Source: Streptococcus gordonii
GTDB lineage: Bacteria; Bacillota; Bacilli; Lactobacillales; Streptococcaceae
Assembly (NCBI RefSeq): GCF_001553855.1
Contig: NZ_LQWV01000038.1
Coordinates: 45,124 to 109,123, forward strand
Direction: 5' to 3'
Length of the DNA: 64,000 nucleotides
A program made the position numbers and the translations under genes. Each line of letters starts with the position of its first letter. The first letter of the stretch is position 1. The notes beneath the pieces are model-generated. The model worked only from the letters and a program-made list of their open reading frames with translations, had not been told where the DNA came from and did no database searches. Shown piece after piece: positions 56,462 through 64,000 of this stretch.

Positions 56462-56971
56462 TTATTTCAATTTCTTGCGCAGCATCCAGTCTGTGTCTAC
56501 TGTCTCACCAGTGATATAGTCGTGCTGGCTGAACTTTTCAAAGCCATATTTGAAGTAAAAATCTTGGGCTCTAAAGTTCTTCTCCCAGACGCCCAGCCAG
56601 ACACAGTCAAAGCCTCGTTTCTCGGCTTCATCTAAGGCAAATTCAAACATCTCCTTGCCCAAGCCTTTACCATGATAGGCTTTTAAGACATAGATTCGCT
56701 GAACCTCAAAGGCTTGTGGTAGTTCTTGCTCCGTTTGAGCCTGTCCCCAGTTAAACTTGAGAAAACCAGCAATTTTACCGTCTTTGACAACAAAATAGGT
56801 CTCTGACTCAGGATCTTCCAGCTCCTTTTCGATAGTTGCAAGCGACAGCTCATTGTCAAAATAATGAGCCATATCAGCTTCCTTGATAAAAGGACCAAAA
56901 GTTTCTTGATAAGTCGCGACCTCTAGCTCTCGCAAGAGGCTCGCTTCTTCTTTTTTGACTCTGACTAGCAT
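56462..56971 (-). CDS. GNAT-family N-acetyltransferase
   Basis: 169 residues from ATG 56971 (AAAGGAG at 8 bases). The acetyl-CoA loop is VQRIYVLKAYHGKGLGKEMF (Q/RxxGxG/A as HGKGLGK); the downstream WLGVWEKNFRAQDFYFKYGF is the beta6-alpha4 signature. It resembles PaiA/spermidine- or RimI-like acetyltransferases. Between pheS and pheT on the same transcript, an order I recall for several streptococci. Substrate unknown. Confidence 0.9.
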   Translation of the reverse strand: MLVRVKKEEASLLRELEVATYQETFGPFIKEADMAHYFDNELSLATIEKELEDPESETYFVVKDGKIAGFLKFNWGQAQTEQELPQAFEVQRIYVLKAYHGKGLGKEMFEFALDEAEKRGFDCVWLGVWEKNFRAQDFYFKYGFEKFSQHDYITGETVDTDWMLRKKLK

Positions 56972-57016
56972 ACTGCACTCCTTTCTCAGAAAAGCTGCAT
57001 TGATGATTACAGGTTT

Positions 57017-58066
57017 CTACTTAAACTGCTGAGAAAAACGAATATCTCCTTGGTAGAAGCCACGAATATCGTTGATACCGTAGCGAAGCATAGCTACCCG
57101 CTCTTGACCAAGACCAAAAGCAAATCCAGAATACTTATCTGCATCAATACCGCTCATTTCCAACACGCGCGGATGCACCATACCAGCTCCCATAATCTCA
57201 ATCCAGCCGGTCTTCTTGCAGACATTACAGCCGGCACCACCACACTTAAAGCAGGAAACATCCACTTCAACAGACGGCTCTGTGAATGGGAAGTATGACG
57301 GACGCAGACGGATACTGCGGTCTTGGCCGAACATCTTCTGAACAATCAGTTGCAGCGTTCCTTGCAGGTTGGCCATGGAAATATTTTCTCCAACCACCAA
57401 TCCTTCAATCTGATGGAACTGGTGGGAGTGAGTCGCATCATCGGTATCCCGGCGGAAAACGCGCCCTGGTGAGATCATCTTAAGTGGCCCTTTAGAAAAG
57501 TCATGAGCGTCCATAGCTCGCGCCTGTACCGGACTGGTGTGGGTTCTGAGTAGGATTTCCTCTGTAATGTAGAAAGTGTCCTGCATATCCCGTGCTGGGT
57601 GGTCCTTAGGCAGATTCATCCGTTCAAAGTTGTAATAGTCCTTTTCCACTTCAAAGCCGTCCACGACCTGATAACCCATCCCGATGAAAATATCTTCGAT
57701 TTCTTCACTAGTCTGGCTAAGAATATGACGGTTCCCTACCGGAATTTGACGGCCTGGCAGGGTCACATCCAAGGATTCCTCAGCCAGTTTCAGAGCGACT
57801 AATTGCTCTTCCATCTCTTGAGCAGTCTTTTCAAAGGCTGCTGTCAGAATGTCTCGCGCTTCATTGACGTGTTTTCCAATAATCGGTCGCATTTCAGCTG
57901 AAATATCCTTCATTCCTTTCAGGACTTCAGTCAGCGAACCCTTCTTACCCAAGACAGCTACACGCAAATCCTGTAGTTCCTTTTGATTCTCAGCCTTGAG
58001 CTGCTTGAGAGAAGCTAGAGTCTCTTCGCGCAGGCTTTTTAGTTGTTCTTCAATCGTTTTCGTCAT
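57017..58066 (-). CDS. pheS: Phenylalanine-tRNA ligase alpha subunit
   Basis: 349 residues. An N-terminal coiled coil (1-90) is followed by the class II core with motif 2 in [20 protein letters not shown], the Phe pocket stretch [12 protein letters not shown], and motif 3 [18 protein letters not shown]. Forms the alpha2-beta2 enzyme with PheT. Preceded by a Phe-specific T-box leader. Confidence 0.96.
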   Translation of the reverse strand: MTKTIEEQLKSLREETLASLKQLKAENQKELQDLRVAVLGKKGSLTEVLKGMKDISAEMRPIIGKHVNEARDILTAAFEKTAQEMEEQLVALKLAEESLDVTLPGRQIPVGNRHILSQTSEEIEDIFIGMGYQVVDGFEVEKDYYNFERMNLPKDHPARDMQDTFYITEEILLRTHTSPVQARAMDAHDFSKGPLKMISPGRVFRRDTDDATHSHQFHQIEGLVVGENISMANLQGTLQLIVQKMFGQDRSIRLRPSYFPFTEPSVEVDVSCFKCGGAGCNVCKKTGWIEIMGAGMVHPRVLEMSGIDADKYSGFAFGLGQERVAMLRYGINDIRGFYQGDIRFSQQFK

Positions 58067-58080
58067 TTTCCCTCCAAAAT

Positions 58081-58276
58081 AAAAAGCGCGCCAATCTCCA
58101 TAAGCGGAGCGTTGACACGCGGTACCATCCGTTTTTATCTGGCAAGCCAGACCTTACTTATCAATCCTAGAGCAAGTGAATTCGCCTAGCTTTCATCTAG
58201 AGAGCTTCCAGTCGATGGCTCCCCTCCCTGTTAAACTTCCCCTAGGTTACTGGTCTTGCGGATTGCTATTTAATTA
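58081..58276 (-). promoter_or_regulatory. T-box riboswitch (Phe) of pheS
   Basis: The T-box sequence CGGATGGTACCGCG (58118-58131, minus) matches the conserved GGTGGNACCGCG bulge that pairs with uncharged tRNA. A GC-rich terminator with T-run follows at 58081-58120. Upstream stem I contains GAATTCAC with the specifier TTC (Phe, 58178-58180). Uncharged tRNA-Phe is expected to cause antitermination of pheS and downstream genes. Confidence 0.9.
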
Positions 58277-58282
58277 CTTAAT

Positions 58283-58311
58283 ATTCTAGCAAATTTCCCC
58301 TATTTTGGCAA
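58283..58311 (-). promoter_or_regulatory. pheS promoter
   Basis: -35 TTGCCA (58306-58311), 17-base spacer, -10 TAGAAT (58283-58288). Confidence 0.8.
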
Positions 58312-58316
58312 CAAAA

Positions 58317-58362
58317 ATAAAAAGCTCCTGGCATCCATTTAAAACGGAATAGCCAGGAGTGC
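58317..58362 (-). terminator. Terminator just upstream of the pheS promoter
   Basis: CTCCTGGCTATTCC ... GGATGCCAGGAG with TTTTT on the minus strand. It insulates pheS and would end a transcript coming from 58.4-58.9 kb, where no protein gene is recognised. Confidence 0.82.
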
Positions 58363-58947
58363 ATCTTGTTTACTGATTATTAACGAAGCAACTTGAGTAG
58401 CTAAAAGCTACTGACAAACAATTTACTTGATGATTGATTCAATCTTTTATAGCCCTAAAGAATGATTTTCTTTTATATCGATCTAATAAGAAAATATATT
58501 TTATCGTACAAAAGCAATGACGATTGTATAATTCGAAGTCCGAAAACCATTGAAAAGCTTCTCTCTTCATTGTTGCTCTCTGGGGTTTTTTTCTCATTTT
58601 AAACTCTTATTTTCCATAGCAACAATCTGCAATCGTCACAAGAGATAATTCGGTTCAGATATTTTTTAACAATACCTCCAACTAAGACGAACAACAAATC
58701 AGTAAACAAGGACATAAACTAAAATATAGATAACTTAAAACAGATTTGAATTTCTGAAACCCATTGGAATCAGTCCTTTCTATTTGCTAAGCCATGCATT
58801 CCTTATCAAAGGAATGAAACGTTTAAAGAAGGAAAGAAGAATATCAAAATTCTTAATTTCCCACCTATCTTTTATTCACTATTAGTGTACTCTTTTATCT
58901 TTAAAAAAGCAAGCGTTTACATTGTTTTTTTATAATATTTTTTGCAA
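58363..58947. other. Gene-free stretch with nested inverted repeats (possible ncRNA)
   Basis: No recognised gene. TGACGATTG (58518-58526) pairs with CAATCGTCA (58630-58638), and inside it ATTGTTGCT (58569-58577) pairs with AGCAACAAT (58618-58626). A further hairpin AGTAGCT-AAA-AGCTACT lies at about 58396-58412. A minus-strand 52-codon frame (58439-58597) has a poor SD and no recognisable match, so I do not call it. The strong terminator at 58317-58362 fits a minus-strand RNA. Confidence 0.45.
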
Positions 58948-58993
58948 AATAAAAAGCTAATTGGAGAACCTTTTAGGCCTCAAATCAGCATTT
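58948..58993 (-). terminator. trpXYZ terminator
   Basis: AGCTGATTTGAGGCCT-AAA-AGGTTCTCCAATTAGCT with mismatches, then TTTTTA, directly after the ATPase stop. Confidence 0.7.
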
Positions 58994-58995
58994 TT

Positions 58996-59754
58996 CTATT
59001 CAAACAAACTATAATAATCTGAAATGGTCATTTGAGCTTTTTCTTCTTGCTTAAGATCCTGAATAATCTGACCATCCTTCATAACAATCAGGCGATTGCC
59101 GTACTTAAGCGCATCTTCCATATGATGAGTAATCATAAGAGCAGTCAGCCGGTCTTTTTGGACAAAATCGTCTGTTAACTCCATTAAAGCCACACTAGTC
59201 TTAGGGTCCAAAGCTGCTGTATGCTCATCCAGTAGCAAAAGTTCAGGACGTTTGAGTGTCGCCATTAAAAGACTTAGGGCCTGTCTTTGACCACCTGATA
59301 GGAACTCAATTGCTGTATCCAAATGCCTTTCTAGGCCATTGCCAATTTTATCAATAGTCGCCTGGAATTCTTCTTTATAATGGTTCAATCGGCGAGGAAA
59401 AAGACCTCTTCTCTCTCCTCGAAACTTTGCAATCAAGAGATTTTCAGCAACAGTCATACGAGGCGCTGTCCCCATCTTTGGATCTTGAAAAACTCGAGAA
59501 AGGTATTTTGCTCGTTTTTCTGGTGAGTAATGAGTCACATCTTCACCTAAGAGATGAATACTGCCACTGGTTAAAGGTAAGGTCCCAGCAATTACGTTAA
59601 AAAGGGTTGATTTTCCGGCACCATTTCCACCCAAAATAGTAATAAAGTCATGCTCATGAATCTGCAAAGAAACATCATTCAAAATGACTTTTTCTTCATC
59701 CAGACCGTTACTGACAACTTTTGTGGCATTTTTTAATTCTACAATGACTGTCAT
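58996..59754 (-). CDS. trpZ: Tryptophan ABC transporter ATP-binding protein
   Basis: 252 residues. Walker A GGNGAGKST, signature LSGGQ, Walker B LLLLDEHTAALD (His after Glu instead of Pro), H-loop ITHH. Overlaps the permease gene by 4 bases. With the permease and binding protein it forms the TrpXYZ-type importer; the Trp T-box upstream supports the substrate. Confidence 0.9.
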   Translation of the reverse strand: MTVIVELKNATKVVSNGLDEEKVILNDVSLQIHEHDFITILGGNGAGKSTLFNVIAGTLPLTSGSIHLLGEDVTHYSPEKRAKYLSRVFQDPKMGTAPRMTVAENLLIAKFRGERRGLFPRRLNHYKEEFQATIDKIGNGLERHLDTAIEFLSGGQRQALSLLMATLKRPELLLLDEHTAALDPKTSVALMELTDDFVQKDRLTALMITHHMEDALKYGNRLIVMKDGQIIQDLKQEEKAQMTISDYYSLFE

Positions 59755-60617
59755 TTGCTTAATGTGACTCCTTTAAAGAATTTATTTTTAAGCGTGGGAA
59801 TCATAAGGCAGATTGCCAAAATCACCGCACTGTAGAGACGTAGATAGCTAGTATTAAAGCCTAAAGCAATAACTGCCCAAATCAGAAATTGATAAGCAAT
59901 CGCTCCTACCACAATCGTCATCAGTCTTTCAGCCAAAGTAAGACTCTTAAAGAGAACCTCTCCAATGATTAAGCTGGCCAAACCTATAACAATGACTCCA
60001 ATCCCTCTTGAAGCATCCGCATAACCTTCTTGCTGGGCAATCAAAGCTCCAGCTAAGGCAATCACTCCGTTGGACAAGACCAAGCCCATCAGCTCCATCC
60101 GGCCAGTATTGATGCCAAAGCTACTGGCCATATCAGGATTGTCCCCCGTAGCAATGTAGGCCTGGCCTAGCTTGGTATCAAGAAAGAAAAGCAAAGCTAG
60201 AATAACCAGAGCTACAAAAATCAGGCCTAGAAAGATTTGATTCATTTCCTCTGAGAAAGGAAGAAAGTCTTGAATTTTTTTTGCTCCTAGTAGCCCCAGA
60301 TTGGCTCTTCCCATGATCATAAGGATTAAGGAATGGCATGAGGTCATAACCAAAATCCCAGACAACAGAGTCGGAATTTTTCCTTTGGTATAAAGCAAAC
60401 CCGTTGCAAAACCAGCCAAACATCCAGCTAGAATGGCAATCAAGGTCGCCAACAGTGGATTGACTCCCTTAGTAATCAAGGTGACAGCGACAGCTCCTCC
60501 CAGAGGAAAGCTGCCTTCTGTCGTCATATCAGGAAAATTCAAAATCCTAAAGGTCATAAAAATTCCTAGACCCAAAATGGACCAGAAAAGACCTTGTGAA
60601 ATAATCGAAATAATCAT
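59751..60617 (-). CDS. trpY: Tryptophan ABC transporter permease
   Basis: 288 residues of the BPD_transp_2 (LivH-like) type, about eight helices, with FPDMTTEGSFPLGGAVAVTL near the start and GDNPDMASSFGIN in a cytoplasmic loop. It follows the binding-protein gene by 66 bases. Confidence 0.9.
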   Translation of the reverse strand: MIISIISQGLFWSILGLGIFMTFRILNFPDMTTEGSFPLGGAVAVTLITKGVNPLLATLIAILAGCLAGFATGLLYTKGKIPTLLSGILVMTSCHSLILMIMGRANLGLLGAKKIQDFLPFSEEMNQIFLGLIFVALVILALLFFLDTKLGQAYIATGDNPDMASSFGINTGRMELMGLVLSNGVIALAGALIAQQEGYADASRGIGVIVIGLASLIIGEVLFKSLTLAERLMTIVVGAIAYQFLIWAVIALGFNTSYLRLYSAVILAICLMIPTLKNKFFKGVTLSK

Positions 60618-60683
60618 ATTCTATCCTAACTTTGTATTAAAACTTGCCACTCAACTAAGGCTTGAGTTTTTAAGTCTCCTTCC

Positions 60684-61688
60684 TTACTCAATCACTTGTC
60701 CAGCTTCTTTGAGGGCATCTTCTGGTACAGTAATTCCAAGTTCTTTGGCATTCTTCTTATTGATGACTGACTTACCTTTATTAAAAATTTCAACTGGTGT
60801 TTCTTCTGGTTTTGCACCTTTCAAGATTTTAGCAGCCATTTTTCCTGTTGCAACTCCAAGGTCATGTTGATCAACAACAACTGATGCAAGTCCACCTTCT
60901 TCTACCATAGCAGTCGCACTTGGATAGATAGGTTTTTTAGCGTCTTTATTGCTAGATACTACAGTCGCAAACGCTGATGCGATGGTATTATCAATTGGAA
61001 TCCAGATAGCGTCAACCTTGCCAGTCATAACATTCATAGTTGAAGCAATTTCGTTGGTTGATGGAACAGAGTATTCCTCCACCTTGTAACCTGCCTCTTC
61101 GGCCAATTTTTTGAACTCTTCCACCTGAGTTTTAGAGTTATCTTCACTGCTAGAATAGAGGGCACCGATAGTTTTCACATTTGGCGTCAATTTTTTAATC
61201 AACTCTAGCTGTTGTTTGGCTGGATTGTGGTCAGAAACACCAGTTATATTTCCACCTGGTTTTTCAAGATTTTTTACTAGATTAGCTCCGACTGGATCAG
61301 TGATAGCTCCCATAACGATTGGCTTGTCCTTAGTAGCTGCAGCCAGTCCTTGAGCAGACGGAGTCGCAATCCCAATCAGCACATCATTGTCATTAGACAC
61401 CAGTTGCTTGCTCATGGTAGCAACCTTACTCTGATCACCCTCAGCATTCATAAAATCAATTTTAATATCATCGGCCTTGTAACCTTCTTCAGCTAATCCA
61501 TCTTTAATGCCTTTATAGATTAAATCAAGTGAAGGATGGCTGACATACTGTAAGACTCCGACTTTGACTGTTTTCTTATCTGTAGTAGACTTTGACCCAC
61601 CACCTTTATTCAAGCTGGAATAAATCAAAGATCCTCCAACCAAGACCACTAAAACTGCTAAAACAGCGAGTAAACGTTTATTCTTCAT
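60684..61688 (-). CDS. trpX: Tryptophan ABC transporter substrate-binding protein
   Basis: 334 residues of the ABC_sub_bind (PF04392) family, with LQYVSHPSLDLIYKGIKDGL near 45-65 and GAITDPVGANLVKNLEKPGG near 135. The N-terminal hydrophobic segment (LLAVLAVLVVLVGGSLIYSS) has no lipobox Cys, so the protein is held by an uncleaved or type I signal helix. SD TGGAG. First gene of the T-box-controlled operon. Confidence 0.9.
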   Translation of the reverse strand: MKNKRLLAVLAVLVVLVGGSLIYSSLNKGGGSKSTTDKKTVKVGVLQYVSHPSLDLIYKGIKDGLAEEGYKADDIKIDFMNAEGDQSKVATMSKQLVSNDNDVLIGIATPSAQGLAAATKDKPIVMGAITDPVGANLVKNLEKPGGNITGVSDHNPAKQQLELIKKLTPNVKTIGALYSSSEDNSKTQVEEFKKLAEEAGYKVEEYSVPSTNEIASTMNVMTGKVDAIWIPIDNTIASAFATVVSSNKDAKKPIYPSATAMVEEGGLASVVVDQHDLGVATGKMAAKILKGAKPEETPVEIFNKGKSVINKKNAKELGITVPEDALKEAGQVIE

Positions 61689-61783
61689 ATTTTTTCTCCA
61701 TTTCTATTTTTAAGCTTTTTCATTTCAATCCCTAGGGACGCCATCGTTTAAACATGGGCAACTCTCCTTCTCTTTTTTCCAAC

Positions 61784-62072
61784 AAAAAACCTCACACAGG
61801 TATTCTGTGTGAGGGCGTAAATCGCGGTGCCACCTCAATTATGGAAAAATAGATAGCATTCTCCCATATCTCTGTCTTGTCTACCAACAAGTTGCACTGT
61901 AAGGTGTGCCAACCGAATTCTTATTGTTTCGAATTCATTTGTTTGTTCTTCTAGATTATCTGTATTTAACTAAAAGACACTCTAATCATTAGCCCAATTC
62001 ATAAAGATTTGCTACTTGTTTTCACCACCCACAAGCTCGCTAAAAACAAATTCATTTACTACTTTTCTAATT
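61784..62072 (-). promoter_or_regulatory. T-box riboswitch (Trp) of trpXYZ
   Basis: T-box AGGTGGCACCGCG (61823-61835, minus), then terminator CCTCACACAG-AATAC-CTGTGTGAGG and T-run (61784-61815). Stem I has GAATTGGGCT with TGG (Trp) as the likely specifier at 61994-61996. Tryptophan transporters with Trp T-boxes are established in Firmicutes. Confidence 0.88.
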
Positions 62073-62078
62073 TCCTAT

Positions 62079-62107
62079 ATTGTAAGTTTTTCCTAATAAT
62101 ATGTCAA
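62079..62107 (-). promoter_or_regulatory. trpXYZ promoter
   Basis: -35 TTGACA (62102-62107), 17-base spacer, -10 TACAAT (62079-62084). Confidence 0.88.
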
Positions 62108-62254
62108 GGCTTTTTTGACGATTTTTATAAAATGTTCGGATTTTGATTGTCAATTCCACTTCCAATTAAAACTAGAACAATTTGATATCTCATTGGGAGA
62201 TTTTACCTTAGTTTTTTGTTATAATTTTCTATAGTAACTTTCAAGGAGATAAGC

Positions 62255-63907
62255 ATGTCTTTCGACGGATTTTTTTTACATCACATGACTGAGGAACTTC
62301 GCCACGAATTAGTGGGCGGCCGCATCCAGAAGATTAATCAGCCCTTTGAACAGGAGCTGGTTTTACAGATTCGTAGCAACCGCCAAAGCCACAAGCTGCT
62401 CCTATCAGCCCATTCGGTCTTTGGGCGAGTCCAGCTGACAGATACCACGTTTGAAAATCCAGCTGTTCCAAATACCTTTATCATGGTTATGCGCAAATAC
62501 CTGCAGGGCGCTGTCATTGAAGCAATCAAGCAGGTGGAGAATGACCGGATTTTGGAAATCAGTGTCTCCAATAAGAACGAAATCGGCGATAGCGTGGCTG
62601 TGACTCTGGTTATTGAAATCATGGGCAAGCACAGCAATATCATTCTCTTGGACAAGGCTAGCGGTAAGATTATTGAAGCCATCAAACATGTCGGATTTTC
62701 TCAAAATAGCTACCGAACTATCCTGCCAGGTTCAACTTATGTTGCACCACCTCAGCCAAGCAGTCTCAACCCTTTCACTGTGGGCGATGAAAAACTCTTT
62801 GAAATCCTACATACTGAGGATTTAGAGCCCAAACGCCTGCAGCAAATTTTTCAGGGATTGGGTCGGGATACGGCTACTGAACTCAGTGATCGTCTGACAG
62901 CTGACAAGCTCAAAACTTTCCGAGCTTTCTTTGCTAGTCCGACTCAGCCAAGCCTGACCGAAAAATCCTTCTCTGCTCTGCTATTTTCCGACAGCAAGAC
63001 CCAAATGTCCACGCTATCCGAGCTTTTAGACACTTTCTACAAGGACAAAGCTGAGCGCGATCGGGTCAACCAGCAGGCCAGCGAGCTTATCCGCCGAGTA
63101 GAAAATGAGTTGGAAAAGAACCGGAAAAAGTTGGGCAAGCAGGAGGAAGAACTCCTAGCAACGGAGAATGCAGAAGAATTCCGCCAAAAAGGGGAACTCT
63201 TAACCACCTTTCTCCATCAAATTCCCAACGACCAAGATAAAGTTGAATTGGACAATTACTACACAGGTGAGAAGATTATCATCTCGCTTGACAAGGCCCT
63301 AACCCCCAACCAAAATGCCCAGCGCTATTTCAAACGTTACCAGAAGCTCAAAGAAGCCGTCAAACACCTGACTAGCTTGATTGAGGAGACGCGGACTACG
63401 ATTCTCTACCTAGAGAGCGTGGAAACAGCCCTTGCTCAGGCCAGCCTGACTGAAATCGCAGAAATTCGGGAGGAACTAATCCAGACTGGCTTTATCCGCC
63501 GGCGCCAGAGAGAGAAGATCCATAAAAGGCAGAAACCAGAGAAATATTTGGCAACAGATGGCCAAACTATTATCCTGGTTGGCCGCAACAATCTACAAAA
63601 TGATGAGCTGACGTTTAAGATGGCCAAGAAGGACGAGCTTTGGTTTCACGCCAAGGATATTCCAGGTAGTCATGTGGTCATCACAGGCAATCTTCAGCCC
63701 AGCGATGAGGTCAAGACTGACGCTGCCGAGCTCGCGGCCTACTTTTCCAAGGCCAGACTCTCCAATCTTGTCCAAGTAGACATGATTGAGATTAAAAAGC
63801 TAAATAAGCCCACTGGTGGAAAGCCAGGATTTGTCACTTATACAGGACAGAAAACCCTTCGCGTTACACCTGACGCAGAGAAAATCAAGAGTATGAAAAC
63901 TCAATAA
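62255..63907 (+). CDS. rqcH: RqcH/NFACT protein (PavA, Fbp68-type fibronectin-binding protein)
   Basis: 550 residues. NFACT-N domain with GGRIQKINQPFEQELVLQIR near the start, HhH and coiled-coil middle (about 270-400), and NFACT-R with DELWFHAKDIPGSHVVI near 465. In ribosome quality control RqcH recruits tRNA-Ala to stalled 50S subunits and adds Ala tails. The same streptococcal protein is known as PavA, a surface-associated fibronectin-binding virulence factor without signal peptide. SD AAGGAG; extended -10 TGTTATAAT at 62217-62225. Ends at a perfect terminator. Confidence 0.94.
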   Translation: MSFDGFFLHHMTEELRHELVGGRIQKINQPFEQELVLQIRSNRQSHKLLLSAHSVFGRVQLTDTTFENPAVPNTFIMVMRKYLQGAVIEAIKQVENDRILEISVSNKNEIGDSVAVTLVIEIMGKHSNIILLDKASGKIIEAIKHVGFSQNSYRTILPGSTYVAPPQPSSLNPFTVGDEKLFEILHTEDLEPKRLQQIFQGLGRDTATELSDRLTADKLKTFRAFFASPTQPSLTEKSFSALLFSDSKTQMSTLSELLDTFYKDKAERDRVNQQASELIRRVENELEKNRKKLGKQEEELLATENAEEFRQKGELLTTFLHQIPNDQDKVELDNYYTGEKIIISLDKALTPNQNAQRYFKRYQKLKEAVKHLTSLIEETRTTILYLESVETALAQASLTEIAEIREELIQTGFIRRRQREKIHKRQKPEKYLATDGQTIILVGRNNLQNDELTFKMAKKDELWFHAKDIPGSHVVITGNLQPSDEVKTDAAELAAYFSKARLSNLVQVDMIEIKKLNKPTGGKPGFVTYTGQKTLRVTPDAEKIKSMKTQ

Positions 63908-63911
63908 CCAA

Positions 63912-63944
63912 AAAAGCGATTCGGAATATCCGAATCGCTTTTAA
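63912..63944. terminator. Bidirectional terminator after rqcH
   Basis: AAAAGCGATTCGGA-ATA-TCCGAATCGCTTTT, a 14-bp perfect stem between convergent genes. Confidence 0.93.
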
Positions 63945-63946
63945 AC

Positions 63947-64000
63947 TTAACTCAATCTGTCGAATGGGGAGATATTGATCTCTGTCTTAATCTTCTTCAG
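63947..64000 (-). CDS. C-terminal end of a convergent gene (partial)
   Basis: The minus strand from the right edge reads LKKIKTEINISPFDRLS and a stop at 63947-63949. Its position just after a bidirectional terminator supports a real gene end. Too short to identify. Confidence 0.5.
   Translation of the reverse strand: MKKIKTEINISPFDRLS

Noticed and set aside
58439..58597. Minus-strand 52-codon ORF beginning MRKKPQRATMKREAFQWFSD
   Set aside because: Weak SD, no recognised family, and a length that AT-rich non-coding DNA can give by chance. The same bases form nested inverted repeats, which fits an RNA better.

Overview
The window comes from a Streptococcus chromosome, most likely of the mitis/sanguinis/gordonii group. 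The evidence is low-GC host genes, TTGACA/TATAAT promoters, and streptococcal blocks such as galR-galKT, czcD-sczA, murT-gatD, cdaA-cdaR-glmM, obgE with its small neighbours, trpXYZ and the PavA/RqcH gene. No rRNA, tRNA or CRISPR array was found. Most genes read on the minus strand.

Region by region: 1-3.6 kb is the Leloir galactose locus (galK, an inserted HAD phosphatase, partial galT, divergent galR). 3.6-6.1 kb holds the zinc exporter czcD and its TetR regulator, a small membrane protein and an N-terminally truncated pnuC. From about 6.1 to 10.9 kb lies a foreign patch that breaks pnuC: an ISS1-type transposase fused in frame to the C-terminus of a lactococcal-type plasmid RepB, a nonsense-mutated repX, an hsdS stub, unidentified debris, and a complete four-gene ECF transporter that looks GC-richer than its surroundings. 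11-14.5 kb is an osmoprotectant ABC operon with a SnoaL-like gene and a MarR regulator. 14.6-17.6 kb is an McrBC type IV restriction pair. 17.8-23.9 kb is a YrdC/YciO protein and leuABCD behind a leucine attenuator with a 17-residue leader peptide. 24-29 kb has a lipoprotein, a second GalR-like repressor, birA, dnaX and a GAF-type methionine sulfoxide reductase. 29.3-31.2 kb contains an exact 333-bp tandem duplication that created an orphan AbrB gene. 31-43 kb is mostly housekeeping (peptidase E, methyltransferase, GrpB protein, obgE, an LPXTG surface protein, glmM-cdaR-cdaA, murT-gatD). 42.6-50.4 kb carries an Rgg regulator with an MFS exporter, an ABC-F protein and a TetR-controlled MacB-like ABC exporter. 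50.4-53.5 kb is a set of poorly known genes, including a lipoprotein with CopY-type operator boxes. 53.5-58.3 kb is pheS-GNAT-pheT behind a Phe T-box, with a tandem structured repeat just before pheT. 58.9-62.1 kb is trpXYZ behind a Trp T-box. The window ends with rqcH/pavA and the tail of a convergent gene.

The strongest second-look items are the chimeric plasmid/IS/ECF island, the four-module structured repeat between the GNAT gene and pheT, the 333-bp duplication with its by-product ORFs, the paired GalR-type repressors that share operator sequences, and the structured non-coding stretch at 58.4-58.9 kb.
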